Position numbers and translations under genes: made by a program
In this document: positions 43,714 to 53,137 of the stretch, in pieces
Position numbering within the stretch: position 1 is the stretch's first letter
How the letters are laid out: every line of letters starts with the position of its first letter
Origin: Bacteroidaceae bacterium
GTDB lineage: Bacteria > Bacteroidota > Bacteroidia > Bacteroidales > Bacteroidaceae
Length of the DNA: 64,000 nucleotides
Assembly: GCA_017547165.1 (NCBI GenBank)
Contig: JAFYQK010000025.1
Span: 1-64,000 of the forward strand
Reading direction: 5' to 3'
Notes under the pieces: generated by a model
What the model saw: only the letters and a program-made list of their open reading frames with translations
What the model was told of the DNA's origin: nothing
Databases searched by the model: none

Positions 43714-44241
43714 ATGCTGATTGCAAAAAAGTTAAGAAAGCAAAACCTTATAGCTTATGTCCTCTACATGTACCAAGTGGAGGACATTATTCGCTCCTAT
43801 AACCTCGACATACAAAAGATTGCAGAGGAGTATTTGCCCCGATTTGACTATGATGACGAAGAACTCGAACAGGCATTAGATTGGTATGATGGCCTGGCAC
43901 GCATGATGCAAGAGGAGGGTTGCCGCGAACGGGGACATGTACAGGTGGTACGCAATACCATATTTCTACTGGCCGACCGCCATCGCGAACTATTGGCTGA
44001 CCCAAAAGAATCCTTTTACAATGTTGCCTATCATAAGGCCCTCCCCTTTATTGTAGAACTCCGAGGCAAGGGCAACGGAAAGATGAAGTCCGAATTGGAA
44101 ACTGCACTTGATGCTTTATATGGAGTAACACTACTCCGTATGCAGGACAAACCCGTTGGCTCGGAAACCTCAGCGGCTATCTCGGCCATCAGTAATCTGC
44201 TGAACATGTTGGCAGAAAAATACGAAACTACACAAGCATAA
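43714..44241 (+). CDS. DUF4924 family protein
   Basis: 175 aa from ATG 43714; longer starts lie inside the LysE gene. Soluble and helical: [56 protein letters not shown], then two helices ending in [13 protein letters not shown] associate this with the Bacteroidales family DUF4924, function unknown. It lies between the transporter (11 nt) and prfC (19 nt), so probably cotranscribed. Confidence 0.85.
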   Translation: MLIAKKLRKQNLIAYVLYMYQVEDIIRSYNLDIQKIAEEYLPRFDYDDEELEQALDWYDGLARMMQEEGCRERGHVQVVRNTIFLLADRHRELLADPKESFYNVAYHKALPFIVELRGKGNGKMKSELETALDALYGVTLLRMQDKPVGSETSAAISAISNLLNMLAEKYETTQA

Positions 44242-44260
44242 TACCGAATCATTTTTAGTT

Positions 44261-45859
44261 ATGACAGAAGAAATACTACGCAGACGCACCTTTGCCATCA
44301 TTGCTCACCCCGATGCCGGTAAGACCACACTAACCGAGAAGTTCCTCTTGTTTGGCGGACAAATTCAAGTGGCCGGTGCCGTAAAGAGCAACAAGATAAA
44401 GAAGACTGCCACCTCCGACTGGATGGAAATTGAGAAGCAGCGCGGTATATCAGTAACAACATCTGTGATGGAGTTTGAGTATGCCCCTGAAGGCACTCCT
44501 GCAGACAAACCTTATAAGATAAACATCTTGGACACTCCTGGTCACCAGGACTTTGCAGAAGACACCTTCCGCACACTAACCGCTGTTGATAGCGCCATCA
44601 TCGTTGTAGACGGAGCAAAGGGCGTTGAGACCCAAACCCGCAAACTGATGGAGGTGTGCCGAATGCGTAAGACTCCCGTCATCATCTTCATAAACAAGAT
44701 GGACCGTGAGGGACGCGATCCTTTCGACTTGCTTGACGAGTTGGAAGAGGAACTTAAGATTGCTGTGCGCCCATTATCATGGCCTATAAATCAGGGTCAG
44801 CGCTTTAAGGGTGTTTACAATATCTACGAGCAAAATCTTAACTTGTTCCAATCAAACAAGCAGAAGGTAACCGAAAAGGTTCAGGTTGACATACAGAGCG
44901 AAGAGTTGGATCAATGGGTTGGAGAAGTGGATGCCAACAAATTGCGAGAAGACCTTGAGATGATAGAGGGAGTGTATCCTGCCTTTGACGAAGAAGAATA
45001 CAAGGAGGCTATGCTAGCACCCGTATTCTTTGGTTCGGCACTGACCAACTTTGGTGTGCAGGAACTTCTCGACTGCTTCTGTAAGATAGCCCCTTCACCT
45101 CGCCCTGTAATGGCAGAGGAACGTGAAGTCACTCCCGACGAGAAAAAATTCACAGGATTCATCTTCAAGATTACTGCCAATATTGACCCAAACCACCGCT
45201 CCTGTATAGCATTCTGTAAGGTATGCTCTGGCCGTTTTGTCCGAAATGCGCCGTATCTGCACATCAGAAATGGTAAGACAGTCCGTTTCTCCAGTCCCAC
45301 ACAGTTTATGGCTCAGCGCAAAGAAACTATTGATGAGGCTTGGGCTGGCGACATTGTTGGTTTGCCAGACAACGGTATCTTTAAGATTGGAGACACACTT
45401 ACCGAAGGCGAGCAACTGCACTTCCGTGGTTTGCCCTCTTTCTCTCCCGAAATGTTCAAATATATTGAGAATGCCGATCCGATGAAGACAAAGCAGCTTG
45501 AAAAGGGCATCAACCAGCTTATGGACGAAGGTGTGGCCCAGTTGTTTGTGAATCAGTTCAATGGCAGAAAAATCATTGGCACAGTTGGCCAGCTACAGTT
45601 TGAGGTAATACAATATCGTCTTGAGAACGAATACGGAGCCAAGTGTCGTTGGGAACCCGTGCATCTACATAAGGCTTGCTGGATATCATGCGAACCCGGT
45701 TACGAAAGCGAGCTCGAGAACTTCAAGAAGCGCAAATACCAATATATGGCAAAGGACAGGGAAGGCCGCGATGTATTCCTTGCCGATAGCGGATATGTTT
45801 TGAGCATGGCCCAACAGGATTTCGAGCATCTGCGTTTCCATTTTACCTCGGAATTCTAA
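44261..45859 (+). CDS. prfC: Peptide chain release factor 3
   Basis: A GTPase that recycles RF1/RF2 after peptide release. 532 aa. G1 [10 protein letters not shown] (15-24), switch I region [15 protein letters not shown]3 DTPGHQDF, G4 [16 protein letters not shown], then the RF3-specific middle region ([25 protein letters not shown]) and C-terminal domain ([23 protein letters not shown]). Standard length and motif set. Confidence 0.96.
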   Translation: MTEEILRRRTFAIIAHPDAGKTTLTEKFLLFGGQIQVAGAVKSNKIKKTATSDWMEIEKQRGISVTTSVMEFEYAPEGTPADKPYKINILDTPGHQDFAEDTFRTLTAVDSAIIVVDGAKGVETQTRKLMEVCRMRKTPVIIFINKMDREGRDPFDLLDELEEELKIAVRPLSWPINQGQRFKGVYNIYEQNLNLFQSNKQKVTEKVQVDIQSEELDQWVGEVDANKLREDLEMIEGVYPAFDEEEYKEAMLAPVFFGSALTNFGVQELLDCFCKIAPSPRPVMAEEREVTPDEKKFTGFIFKITANIDPNHRSCIAFCKVCSGRFVRNAPYLHIRNGKTVRFSSPTQFMAQRKETIDEAWAGDIVGLPDNGIFKIGDTLTEGEQLHFRGLPSFSPEMFKYIENADPMKTKQLEKGINQLMDEGVAQLFVNQFNGRKIIGTVGQLQFEVIQYRLENEYGAKCRWEPVHLHKACWISCEPGYESELENFKKRKYQYMAKDREGRDVFLADSGYVLSMAQQDFEHLRFHFTSEF

Positions 45860-45919
45860 AGATTTCCACACTCTCATAATCCCCCGATAAAAAATCATCT
45901 ACTCTAAAAAACATAACCA

Positions 45920-46486
45920 ATGAACTGCGAAATAGATATAAAAAATGCAGTTGAGTGCTTGCGCAAAGGAGGCGTAATTCTCTACCCTACCGATACCGTA
46001 TGGGGCATCGGTTGTGATGCCACAAACGAAGAGGCGGTGCGCCGCATCTATGAGATAAAGCAAAGAGAAGACGCCAAATCAATGCTATGCCTTGTTGACA
46101 AAGCAGACAGGATACAACGATATTTCCGTCAGGTGCCCGATGTGGCATGGGACATCTTTGACAATGCAGACTCGCCCGTCACCCTCATTCTTGACGGCGC
46201 CACCGGAGTTGCTCCAAGCCTCATCGCCGAGGACAGTTCATTGGGTATAAGAGTAACTCGCGACCAGTTCTCGCACGATATCTGTTATCGTTTACAGAAG
46301 CCTTTGGTAAGCACAAGTGCCAATATCAGCGGTGAGCCAACAGCCCGCACCTTCCGTGAGATAAGCGAAGAGATAATATCGCAGGTTGATTATGTCTGCT
46401 CCTTCCGCCGTGGCGACAACATTCCTGGTACTCCCAGTCATATAATAAAACTGGGACAGGACAGCAGTGTAAAAATCATAAGATAG
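45920..46486 (+). CDS. tsaC: L-threonylcarbamoyladenylate synthase (Sua5/YrdC family)
   Basis: Makes threonylcarbamoyl-AMP from threonine, bicarbonate and ATP for t6A modification of tRNA. 188 aa, the short YrdC form without the Sua5 C-terminal domain. Motifs: GGVILYPTDTVWGIGCDATNEEAV, IYEIKQREDAKSMLCLV, SPVTLILDG, LGIRVTRDQFSHDIC and KPLVSTSANISGEP. It partners tsaE at 18254-18667. It is 60 nt after prfC. Confidence 0.95.
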   Translation: MNCEIDIKNAVECLRKGGVILYPTDTVWGIGCDATNEEAVRRIYEIKQREDAKSMLCLVDKADRIQRYFRQVPDVAWDIFDNADSPVTLILDGATGVAPSLIAEDSSLGIRVTRDQFSHDICYRLQKPLVSTSANISGEPTARTFREISEEIISQVDYVCSFRRGDNIPGTPSHIIKLGQDSSVKIIR

Positions 46487-46558
46487 GATTCTGAATACAA
46501 ACCATTTTAATGTATCTGCCATAAGACAATCCACCTCACCAACATCCAAATAGCAACA

Positions 46559-48370
46559 ATGCCACTACACAACAAAAAACTGCGTAACATATATGCTGCC
46601 TTGCTTAGTTGGCGACGCAGCCACAGAGAGAAGATAAGCGACGAGCGTTTTGTCTTGCTCATCAGTTTTCTTGTTGGCATTTTCACAGCATTGGCTGGAT
46701 GGACACTAAAGTGGATTATACACACCATAGAATATATTCTCACACATAGTTTCTCCTCTACAGGAGCCAACTGGTTGTATTTGATTTTCCCCGTAGTGGG
46801 TATCGGACTCACAATGCTTTTTATCCGTTGCATTGTACGAGATGATATCGGCCATGGTGTAACTAAAATTCTTTTTGCCATTGCGCGCAACAAGAGCAAG
46901 ATAAAGGCCCATAACACATTCACCTCAGTTCTTGCCTCGGCCGTTACAATTGGTTTTGGTGGTAGCGTGGGAGCCGAGGCACCAATAGTACTTACGGGAA
47001 GCGCCATAGGCAGTAATCTTGGAAGACTATTCCGACTGTCGGGACGTCATATGATGCTACTGGTGGGTTGTGGAGCAGCAGGAGCCGTAGCCGGTATATT
47101 CAAAGCCCCTATTGCAGGACTTGTTTTCGTGCTTGAGGTATTGATGATAGACCTAACCATGGGTTCACTGCTTCCATTGTTGGTTAGTTGTGTCACCGCC
47201 ACTGCTGTTACGTTTGCCCTATCGGGCATGGGTTCGGTGTTTGAATTCCATTTGACAAATGCATTTGCCGTTAACCGAATACCAGCCTATCTGATGTTGG
47301 GTGCGGTGTGCGGACTTACTGCTCTATATTTTACGCGCACCATGAATTGGCTCGAAGGAATATTCCGACGCATAGATGCTCCATACAAAAAGTTTCTCTT
47401 TGGTGGAGCTATGCTGAGTATCCTTATATTCCTATTCCCCTCGCTCTATGGAGAAGGATATTCGCTGATAGAACTTCTGCTTAACGGTAAGAGCATGAAC
47501 GAGTGGCAGGAAGCCATGAATGGTTCCTTTTTTGCTGGTCATGCGAAATTTCTGTTGCTTTATTTGATTCTGGTGATTCTTATGAAGGTATTTGCCTCAA
47601 CGGCCACAAATGGTGGCGGAGGTTGTGGCGGTATTTTCGCTCCTTCGCTATTCCTGGGATGTATTGCCGGATTTGTTTTCGCACGAGTATGGAACATATA
47701 TGGCATCATGGGCATAGAACTCTCCGAGGGCAACTTTGCCATGTTGGGCATGTGCGGACTAATGAGCGGTGTGATGCATGCTCCTCTCACAGGCATTTTT
47801 CTTATAGCCGAACTTACGGGAGGATATGGCATGTTTGTGGCATTGATGATGGTGGCTGTTGGCGCATACCTTACCATAAAGATATTCGAACCACATAGCA
47901 TCTACGCAATGCGCTTAGCGCAACGTGGAGAATTGCTGACACATCACACCGACCGCTCAGTCCTCACCCTTATCAGTATGGATTCTGTGATAGAGAAGAG
48001 CGACAAAGCGCTGTATCCCGATCAAAGCCTCGGAGATATCGCCAACCTTGTTGCAAACAGTAAAAGCTATGTGTTCCCTGTGGTAAACAGACAGATGCAG
48101 CTCGTTGGCATATTACGACTTGATGATATCCGACATTTGGTATTCCGCCCAGAACTGTTTACAAAATTCCGCGTTGCTGAACTTATGAAAGAATCACCTG
48201 CTATTTTGAGGTGCGACCAAAGCATGGATTCTGTCATACGCACGTTCGACAGGACAAATGCATGGAATCTGCCTGTTACGGATAAGGAAGGTTGTTTCGT
48301 TGGTTTTATCCGAAAGGGAACTGTCCTCTCTACATACCGCCGAATACTTACCGACTATTCTCAAGATTAA
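46559..48370 (+). CDS. ClC family chloride channel/antiporter with CBS domains
   Basis: 603 aa. A membrane part of about ten helices carries the ClC filter motifs GSVGAEAP (135-142, with the gating Glu140) and GGGCGGIFAPS (about 351-362). A cytoplasmic C-terminus (about 460-590) has two CBS domains (DSVIEKSDKALYPDQSLGDIANLV and ESPAILRCDQSMDSVIRTFDR) that usually bind adenine nucleotides. Channel versus Cl-/H+ exchange cannot be decided from what I see. Confidence 0.93.
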   Translation: MPLHNKKLRNIYAALLSWRRSHREKISDERFVLLISFLVGIFTALAGWTLKWIIHTIEYILTHSFSSTGANWLYLIFPVVGIGLTMLFIRCIVRDDIGHGVTKILFAIARNKSKIKAHNTFTSVLASAVTIGFGGSVGAEAPIVLTGSAIGSNLGRLFRLSGRHMMLLVGCGAAGAVAGIFKAPIAGLVFVLEVLMIDLTMGSLLPLLVSCVTATAVTFALSGMGSVFEFHLTNAFAVNRIPAYLMLGAVCGLTALYFTRTMNWLEGIFRRIDAPYKKFLFGGAMLSILIFLFPSLYGEGYSLIELLLNGKSMNEWQEAMNGSFFAGHAKFLLLYLILVILMKVFASTATNGGGGCGGIFAPSLFLGCIAGFVFARVWNIYGIMGIELSEGNFAMLGMCGLMSGVMHAPLTGIFLIAELTGGYGMFVALMMVAVGAYLTIKIFEPHSIYAMRLAQRGELLTHHTDRSVLTLISMDSVIEKSDKALYPDQSLGDIANLVANSKSYVFPVVNRQMQLVGILRLDDIRHLVFRPELFTKFRVAELMKESPAILRCDQSMDSVIRTFDRTNAWNLPVTDKEGCFVGFIRKGTVLSTYRRILTDYSQD

Positions 48371-48374
48371 TCAA

Positions 48375-48426
48375 AATATTGTCTGATACCCAGCAAACAA
48401 CACTTTCTTCGGGTTCAGACAATATT
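48375..48426. terminator. Bidirectional terminator between the ClC and anSME genes
   Basis: AATATTGTCTGA-t-ACCC (48375-48391) pairs with GGGT-TCAGACAATATT (48411-48426), a stem of about 16 bp with one bulge, in a convergent gap. Confidence 0.8.
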
Positions 48427-48454
48427 ATATTTATCCCAAAAAAAATCTTCTCTC

Positions 48455-49636
48455 TTATCCAAAACGTTCCTTCAACTCATCCATACGCGAGGCGCAATGG
48501 CTGAAGAATTGTTTATATCCAGAACAAAGGTAGTTAAGTCCGTGCTCACCAGAAGCGGTTTTTGCAAATCTGTTTCTCGGACATTCTCCATGACAAGCAA
48601 ATACCCACTGACATTGCTTACATTGGGTAGGGAGACCTTCAGTCTTCATGCGAGCAAACATCTGCTGCCTGTCGCTGTTCATCATGTCCAAAATGCCACA
48701 ACTACGTATATTTCCTAAATAATACTCTGGAAATACAAAATGGTCGCAACAGTATATATCCCCGTTATGCTCCATTACAGCGGCATGTCCACACCAATTC
48801 GACAACGAGCATAAACCTGGTGTCACTCCCACCCAATTGGCCAGAGTAGCTTCAAACATCTGCACAAACATCTCCCCCACATCTTTAGAGTACCATTCAT
48901 CGAAAACCTTGCAAAGGAAATTCCCCCAGGCTTCCGGAGTTACACTAAACGGAGCCATCTCGTAATCACCACTATCAAGTACATGAGCCAAGTGTCTGCC
49001 ATCAGCATGCTTGTTGATACGTTCAACAACAGGCGTGAATTGCAAAAAGCGACACTCCAATTCATCCCTGAAAAAACGATAAAAATCCAATGGACGAGAC
49101 GCAGTGACATCATTCACTACAGCCATAGCATTCCACTCCACATCGTATCTGTCAAGCATATCAATGCCCTGCATCACCTTGCTCCATGTTCCTGTACCAT
49201 TGCGTTTCTGTCTATAGGAATCGTGCATATCCTGTGGACCGTCAATGCTGACACCAACCAGCCAACCCTCGTCGTGCAGGAACCGGCACCACTCAGGAGT
49301 AAGCATTGTGCCATTTGTTTGCAAGCAGTTCAATATATTCTTGCCTTCAGCATATTGCTTCTGCCATTTCACCACCTTTTTGTAGTATTCCAACGGTCGT
49401 ATCATTGGTTCTCCACCATGCCAAGTGAAATTAACCTCTTGAACGAATTGCGACTGAATATATTCTCTGATAAAAACCTCGGTTAATTGATCAGACATCA
49501 CATGCTTATCACCCTGCTGATATAGTTTTTGCTTTTCTAGATAATAGCAATAGTCACACATCAAATTACAATGTGCACCAGCTGGTTTGGTCATCACATA
49601 TAACGGACGCGCAAAAGGGTTGATGGCATTTTTCAT
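48455..49636 (-). CDS. Anaerobic sulfatase-maturating enzyme (radical SAM)
   Basis: Oxidises the active-site Cys or Ser of sulfatases to formylglycine. 393 aa. The radical SAM cluster motif is CNLMCDYC (Cys23, Cys27, Cys30) followed by YYLEK. The C-terminal SPASM region has CSLSNWCGHAAVMEHNGDIYCCDHF and CKQCQWVFACHGECPRNR for two auxiliary [4Fe-4S] clusters. WHGGEPMIRP and QTNGTML are typical. The likely client in view is the sulfatase at the left edge; anSME is often unlinked to its clients. It has its own promoter. Confidence 0.94.
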   Translation of the reverse strand: MKNAINPFARPLYVMTKPAGAHCNLMCDYCYYLEKQKLYQQGDKHVMSDQLTEVFIREYIQSQFVQEVNFTWHGGEPMIRPLEYYKKVVKWQKQYAEGKNILNCLQTNGTMLTPEWCRFLHDEGWLVGVSIDGPQDMHDSYRQKRNGTGTWSKVMQGIDMLDRYDVEWNAMAVVNDVTASRPLDFYRFFRDELECRFLQFTPVVERINKHADGRHLAHVLDSGDYEMAPFSVTPEAWGNFLCKVFDEWYSKDVGEMFVQMFEATLANWVGVTPGLCSLSNWCGHAAVMEHNGDIYCCDHFVFPEYYLGNIRSCGILDMMNSDRQQMFARMKTEGLPTQCKQCQWVFACHGECPRNRFAKTASGEHGLNYLCSGYKQFFSHCASRMDELKERFG

Positions 49637-49676
49637 CTTTTCCTGTAATAATGATTCTTTTACCTTATTCTATCTA

Positions 49677-49707
49677 CAAAGATATATAATCGTGTTCGCA
49701 AATCAAA
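49677..49707 (-). promoter_or_regulatory. Promoter of the anSME gene
   Basis: On the minus strand, TTTG (49707-49704), a 19-nt spacer, then TATCTTTG (49684-49677). The predicted start near 49670 leaves a leader of about 35 nt. Confidence 0.65.
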
Positions 49708-49800
49708 ATAAAGTTGTTCGTTTACACCTTATTTATTCCATTTATATGTATATTTGCTATACGAAAAACAAAAAACAAGAGAATATCTTCTTATCACATT

Positions 49801-51702
49801 ATGAAAAAGACAATCATTGACCTATTTGAGTCTTCGGTTCAACAGTATCCCAATAACACCTTCCTACTTGAAAAGAGCGAAGGCAAGTTTCGTCCCACAA
49901 CATATACCGATGTGCACCAACAGGTTTATAGATTAGGAGCTGGTTTACAATCTCTTGGTGTCAAGAAGGGTGATACCATGGCTCTGCTTAGCGAGGGTAG
50001 AAACCTATGGGTCATTGGCGAATTGGCCATGTTCTACGCTGGAGCCATCAACGTGCCTCTTTCCATCAAGTTAGAAGAAAGCAACGACCTGTTGTTCCGT
50101 CTATTACATGGCGATGTAAAATACATTATGGTCTCTGGCACTCAGCTCAAGAAGATCCGACTCATTAAAGACAAGTTGCCACTCGTCGAGAAAATCATCG
50201 TTTTTGATGCGCAAGACAAATATGAAGAAAAAGAAATTGGCATAGAAGAAGTCTTCAAGGATGGTGAACAATTCCTAGCCACACACACATTAGAAGAATT
50301 TCTCGCCGTTGGACAATCAATACAAAACAACGACTATGCCACCATCACTTACACCAGCGGCACAACTGCCGACCCCAAAGGTGTTGTTCTCACCCACCGC
50401 AACTACACCGCCAATGTGGAACAGGCATGCACTTTGGTAAACATCGACCACACATGGCGAACACTTATAATACTACCACTAGACCATTGCTTTGCTCATG
50501 TGGTGGGTTTCTACATTATGATGAGCAAAGGCGCAACAGCAGCAACGGTACAAGTAGGACGCACTCCAATGGAAACACTTAAAAACATTCCTCTAAATAT
50601 TAGAGAAGTGCGCCCCCACTTCATCCTGAGTGTACCGGCATTGGCAAAAACCTTCAAGAAAAACATCGAACAAGGCATTCGAGCCAAAGGACCAAGTGCT
50701 GTGCGTCTCTTCAACTGGGGCATGAAGATAAAGCAACTCTATTATGGCGATAGCAACCTCGACTTCAAAGGTTGGAGATATGCACTTAAACCCTTGGTAT
50801 GCCTCTTCGACAAGATTCTCTTCTCAAAGGTACGCGACAACTTCGGTGGCGAGCTAAAATTCTTCATCGGAGGTGGTGCCTTGCTCGACAAAGACCTTCA
50901 GAAATTCTATGTCGGCATTGGCATCCCCATGTATCAAGGTTACGGACTCTCTGAGGCAACACCCGTCATCTCCAGCAATGGTCCCGAATTGTACCGCTTC
51001 GGTTCGAGCGGCAAACTGGTAAAGCCCCTTAGGCTAAAGATTTGCGACATGGACGGCAAGGAGCTCCCTATTGGAGAAATGGGCGAGATTGTGGTTAAGG
51101 GCGAAAACGTAATGGCAGGATATTGGAAGAATCCAGAATCCACGGCAGAAACCGTACGCAATGGATATCTCTACACCGGCGACCTCGGCTATATGAGCAA
51201 AGAGGGACTTCTATATGTAAAAGGACGTTTCAAGAGTCTGCTCATCTCCAGCGATGGCGAGAAATATAGCCCAGAGGGTATAGAGGAAGCATTGGTAGAG
51301 AAATCTCCCTTCATTGACCAGGTAATGCTCTACAACAACCAATGTGCAACTACAACCGCTCTGATAGTCCCCAACCGTGATGCACTTCGCCGCAACCTTA
51401 AAGACAAGAGCATACTAGACGACAATACCGATGCACGCAAATATTGCCTTGAGGTTATTGAGTCCGAACTGGCGCGTTTCAAGAAGGGAGGAGAATTCCA
51501 AGGCATGTTCCCCGAACGCTGGCTACCAAGTTCCTTTGCCGTATTGGCAGAGGCATTCACTGAACAAAACCAGATGATAAATTCAACAATGAAGATGGTT
51601 CGTCCAAAGATTGAGAAAGCCTATAAGGAACGCATCGACTATATGTACACCAGCGAAGGAAAGCAAACAATGAACCAAGCGAACATTGATGCCGTTCTTT
51701 AG
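49801..51702 (+). CDS. Long-chain fatty acid--CoA ligase (AMP-forming)
   Basis: Activates fatty acids to acyl-CoA through an acyl-adenylate. 633 aa from ATG 49801 (MKKTIIDLFESSVQQYP). Motifs: P-loop-like ITYTSGTTADPKGV, the acyl/AMP motif YQGYGLSEATPV, YLYTGDLGYMSKEGLLYVKGRFKSLL, and the lid Lys region near FPERWLPSS. The NIDHTWRTLIILPLDHCFAHVVG segment is usual in bacterial long-chain ligases. Monocistronic with a strong terminator behind it. Confidence 0.93.
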   Translation: MKKTIIDLFESSVQQYPNNTFLLEKSEGKFRPTTYTDVHQQVYRLGAGLQSLGVKKGDTMALLSEGRNLWVIGELAMFYAGAINVPLSIKLEESNDLLFRLLHGDVKYIMVSGTQLKKIRLIKDKLPLVEKIIVFDAQDKYEEKEIGIEEVFKDGEQFLATHTLEEFLAVGQSIQNNDYATITYTSGTTADPKGVVLTHRNYTANVEQACTLVNIDHTWRTLIILPLDHCFAHVVGFYIMMSKGATAATVQVGRTPMETLKNIPLNIREVRPHFILSVPALAKTFKKNIEQGIRAKGPSAVRLFNWGMKIKQLYYGDSNLDFKGWRYALKPLVCLFDKILFSKVRDNFGGELKFFIGGGALLDKDLQKFYVGIGIPMYQGYGLSEATPVISSNGPELYRFGSSGKLVKPLRLKICDMDGKELPIGEMGEIVVKGENVMAGYWKNPESTAETVRNGYLYTGDLGYMSKEGLLYVKGRFKSLLISSDGEKYSPEGIEEALVEKSPFIDQVMLYNNQCATTTALIVPNRDALRRNLKDKSILDDNTDARKYCLEVIESELARFKKGGEFQGMFPERWLPSSFAVLAEAFTEQNQMINSTMKMVRPKIEKAYKERIDYMYTSEGKQTMNQANIDAVL

Positions 51703-51746
51703 CGGTAAGCACATATAGCACCGCCTCTTTACAGAATAACTATACA

Positions 51747-51782
51747 AAAATCCGCTGACCTCGCAGTCAGCGGATTTTATAT
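51747..51782. terminator. Terminator of the acyl-CoA ligase gene
   Basis: AAAATCCGCTGAC (51747-51759) and GTCAGCGGATTTT (51766-51778) are perfect 13-bp complements with a 6-nt loop. The A/T ends let it act on both strands. Confidence 0.92.
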
Positions 51783-51844
51783 TTTAATAAGTTAAAACTG
51801 ATGACTTAGTTTATAAACACCTTCTTGCCATTTTGGATACGAAG

Positions 51845-51876
51845 CAAAGATATAAGCGATACAAACACATTGCAAT
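51845..51876 (-). promoter_or_regulatory. Possible promoter of a short minus-strand RNA
   Basis: On the minus strand, ATTG (51876-51873), a 20-nt spacer, then TATCTTTG (51852-51845). Predicted transcription from about 51838 meets the perfect terminator hairpin about 60 nt later. No ORF of note lies between. Confidence 0.4.
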
Positions 51877-52143
51877 ATAGTATCATTGCGTTGTGATAAA
51901 TGATTTTCGTAAAGTTATATAGAAGTGTATCGCAAACAGATGTAATAATTTTTTTCTAAATTATTTTTTAATAATACCAATTAACCACTCCTGATGTACA
52001 AGAGATAAACTGAAATTTGATTGTTAGTTTTTGGGATACAATAAGTATCATACACAAAAGACAACACGCTGATTTTCTGCCACATACAAGGCATTATCAC
52101 ATTTCTCTCCCTTCTCCAAAACCACCCCTCTCAGTCTTGCTTT

Positions 52144-52251
52144 AAAGACGCCCTAATCTTCGTGACTAAAGATTACTATCTTATGGGCCAAAGATTGTAA
52201 TCTTAGAGACCTAAGAATGCTTTCTTTTTGCCATAAGATTAGGGCGACTTT
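52144..52251. repeat. Symmetric array of palindromes with exact 22-bp period
   Basis: Three 14-bp dyads, AAGATTACTATCTT, AAGATTGTAATCTT and AAGAATGCTTTCTT, are centred at 52175.5, 52197.5 and 52219.5. Half-sites in the same phase flank them: ATCTT (52156-52160) fits a dyad centred at 52153.5 and AAGAT (52235-52239) one at 52241.5. The outer 12-bp inverted repeat CGCCCTAATCTT (52149-52160) / AAGATTAGGGCG (52235-52246) is centred on 52197.5 too, so the whole 108-bp element is symmetric. No gene overlaps it. Confidence 0.8.
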
Positions 52252-52330
52252 TTAAGAAGAAAAATATACCCCTATCGTGTAAATATTTATGATGCATGCA
52301 TACAATAATTTGTGGGTATATTTGACACAA

Positions 52331-52375
52331 AAGAAATGGTGCACCATAATCCTTTGGATTGGTACACCATTTCTT
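52331..52375 (-). terminator. Terminator of tRNA-Lys
   Basis: AAGAAATGGTG (52331-52341) and CACCATTTCTT (52365-52375) are perfect 11-bp complements, with an inner AATCC/GGATT pair. On the minus strand the stem runs into TTGTG, a few bases past the tRNA 3' end. Confidence 0.85.
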
Positions 52376-52378
52376 ACG

Positions 52379-52451
52379 TAACCCGCTCGGGGTTCGAACC
52401 CGAGACCCCTTCATTAAAAGTGAAGTGCTCTACCTACTGAGCTAGCGAGTC
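52379..52451 (-). tRNA. tRNA-Lys (anticodon TTT)
   Basis: Acceptor GACTCGC/GCGGGTT, D arm GCTC-AGTAGGTA-GAGC, anticodon stem CTTCA/TGAAG with loop CTTTTAA (TTT), T arm TCGGG-TTCGAAC-CCCGA, discriminator A. 73 nt, CCA not encoded. All stems pair with only G-U exceptions. Confidence 0.97.
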
Positions 52452-52486
52452 AACCTGAATGCTAATCAATTACTCATTAGCGGGTG

Positions 52487-52518
52487 CAAAGTTATGAATA
52501 AAAACTGAATCGTCCAAA
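52487..52518 (-). promoter_or_regulatory. Promoter of tRNA-Lys
   Basis: On the minus strand, TTTG (52518-52515), exactly 20 nt, then TAACTTTG (52494-52487), a full Bacteroidota consensus. Start predicted near 52480, about 30 nt before the tRNA. Confidence 0.75.
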
Positions 52519-52546
52519 CAAATGAGGATAAAACTGCATTTATTCT

Positions 52547-53137
52547 TTAATTATTATTAACAGTGAGGCGTTGGGAAGATGGCTCGTAATATACATAATA
52601 ACGATACAGAGATCTGCCATACTCGCCTTGTGTCACCATTCCCTGATTGTTCAAATCGTATATACGTTTACATGACGAACATGTGGCAATACCCCCAATT
52701 TGCAACTGCAACTTTCGGCGGATATAATCCTTTTCGTTACAATTTGAACAACACAAATCGTAGCATACCACCTTGCTTTCGCTCTCGAGCATCTCTGGTA
52801 TCATGGGCAGTCCCACTATAAGCCCATCACCTAATCCCAATATCGGTTTGGCGTAGCTTTGAATAGCAGTGAGAGGTATATTATCAACATTATTGGGAGT
52901 ACTGGGACTGCTTATCACATAACTTGTTGCCTTAAGTGGAAGGGTTATTGTGCAGTATTCGCCTAAAGATGTACACGCCCTGAAGAGAGTAGGTTTTGCA
53001 CTTACAGGCTGATAGGTGAAACGCGCAGAAAACCCGCTATACATAGACTCTGCTCCCTGACATGAGGCAAAAATGCCGGCAATCACCAATACGATTGCCA
53101 GCATTCTTATTTCAGATTGCAAAATGGAATTCTTCAT
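52547..53137 (-). CDS. Lipoprotein with paired CxxC motifs
   Basis: 196 aa. A hydrophobic N-terminus with lipobox-like IFASC (Cys26) predicts a lipoprotein. In the C-terminal half, CSNC (130-133) and CSSC (153-156), 20 residues apart and preceded by YDLC, form a zinc-ribbon-like or Rieske-like layout, then KRIYDLNNQGMVTQGEYGRSLYRY. I cannot name the family. The start overlaps the argH stop by 4 nt, so it is translated from the argH transcript. No sequence link to arginine synthesis is apparent. Confidence 0.75.
   Translation of the reverse strand: MKNSILQSEIRMLAIVLVIAGIFASCQGAESMYSGFSARFTYQPVSAKPTLFRACTSLGEYCTITLPLKATSYVISSPSTPNNVDNIPLTAIQSYAKPILGLGDGLIVGLPMIPEMLESESKVVCYDLCCSNCNEKDYIRRKLQLQIGGIATCSSCKRIYDLNNQGMVTQGEYGRSLYRYYVYYEPSSQRLTVNNN

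Larger units (their letters stand above)
51703..52378. other. Non-coding stretch between the acyl-CoA ligase gene and tRNA-Lys
   Basis: 676 nt without a convincing gene. It contains the ligase terminator (51747-51782), a minus-strand promoter-like pair (51845-51876) whose transcript would end at that same hairpin, an AT-rich stretch, the symmetric 22-bp-phased palindrome array (52144-52251) and the tRNA-Lys terminator (52331-52375). A minus-strand frame at 51842-51807 reads RIQNGKKVFIN then stop, resembling the end of exported Bacteroidales proteins, but has no body upstream. Confidence 0.6.

Noticed and set aside
52144..52251. Intrinsic terminator or MITE
   Set aside because: The 12-bp outer arms enclose 74 nt and no T-run follows; no target-site duplication or transposon ends were seen.
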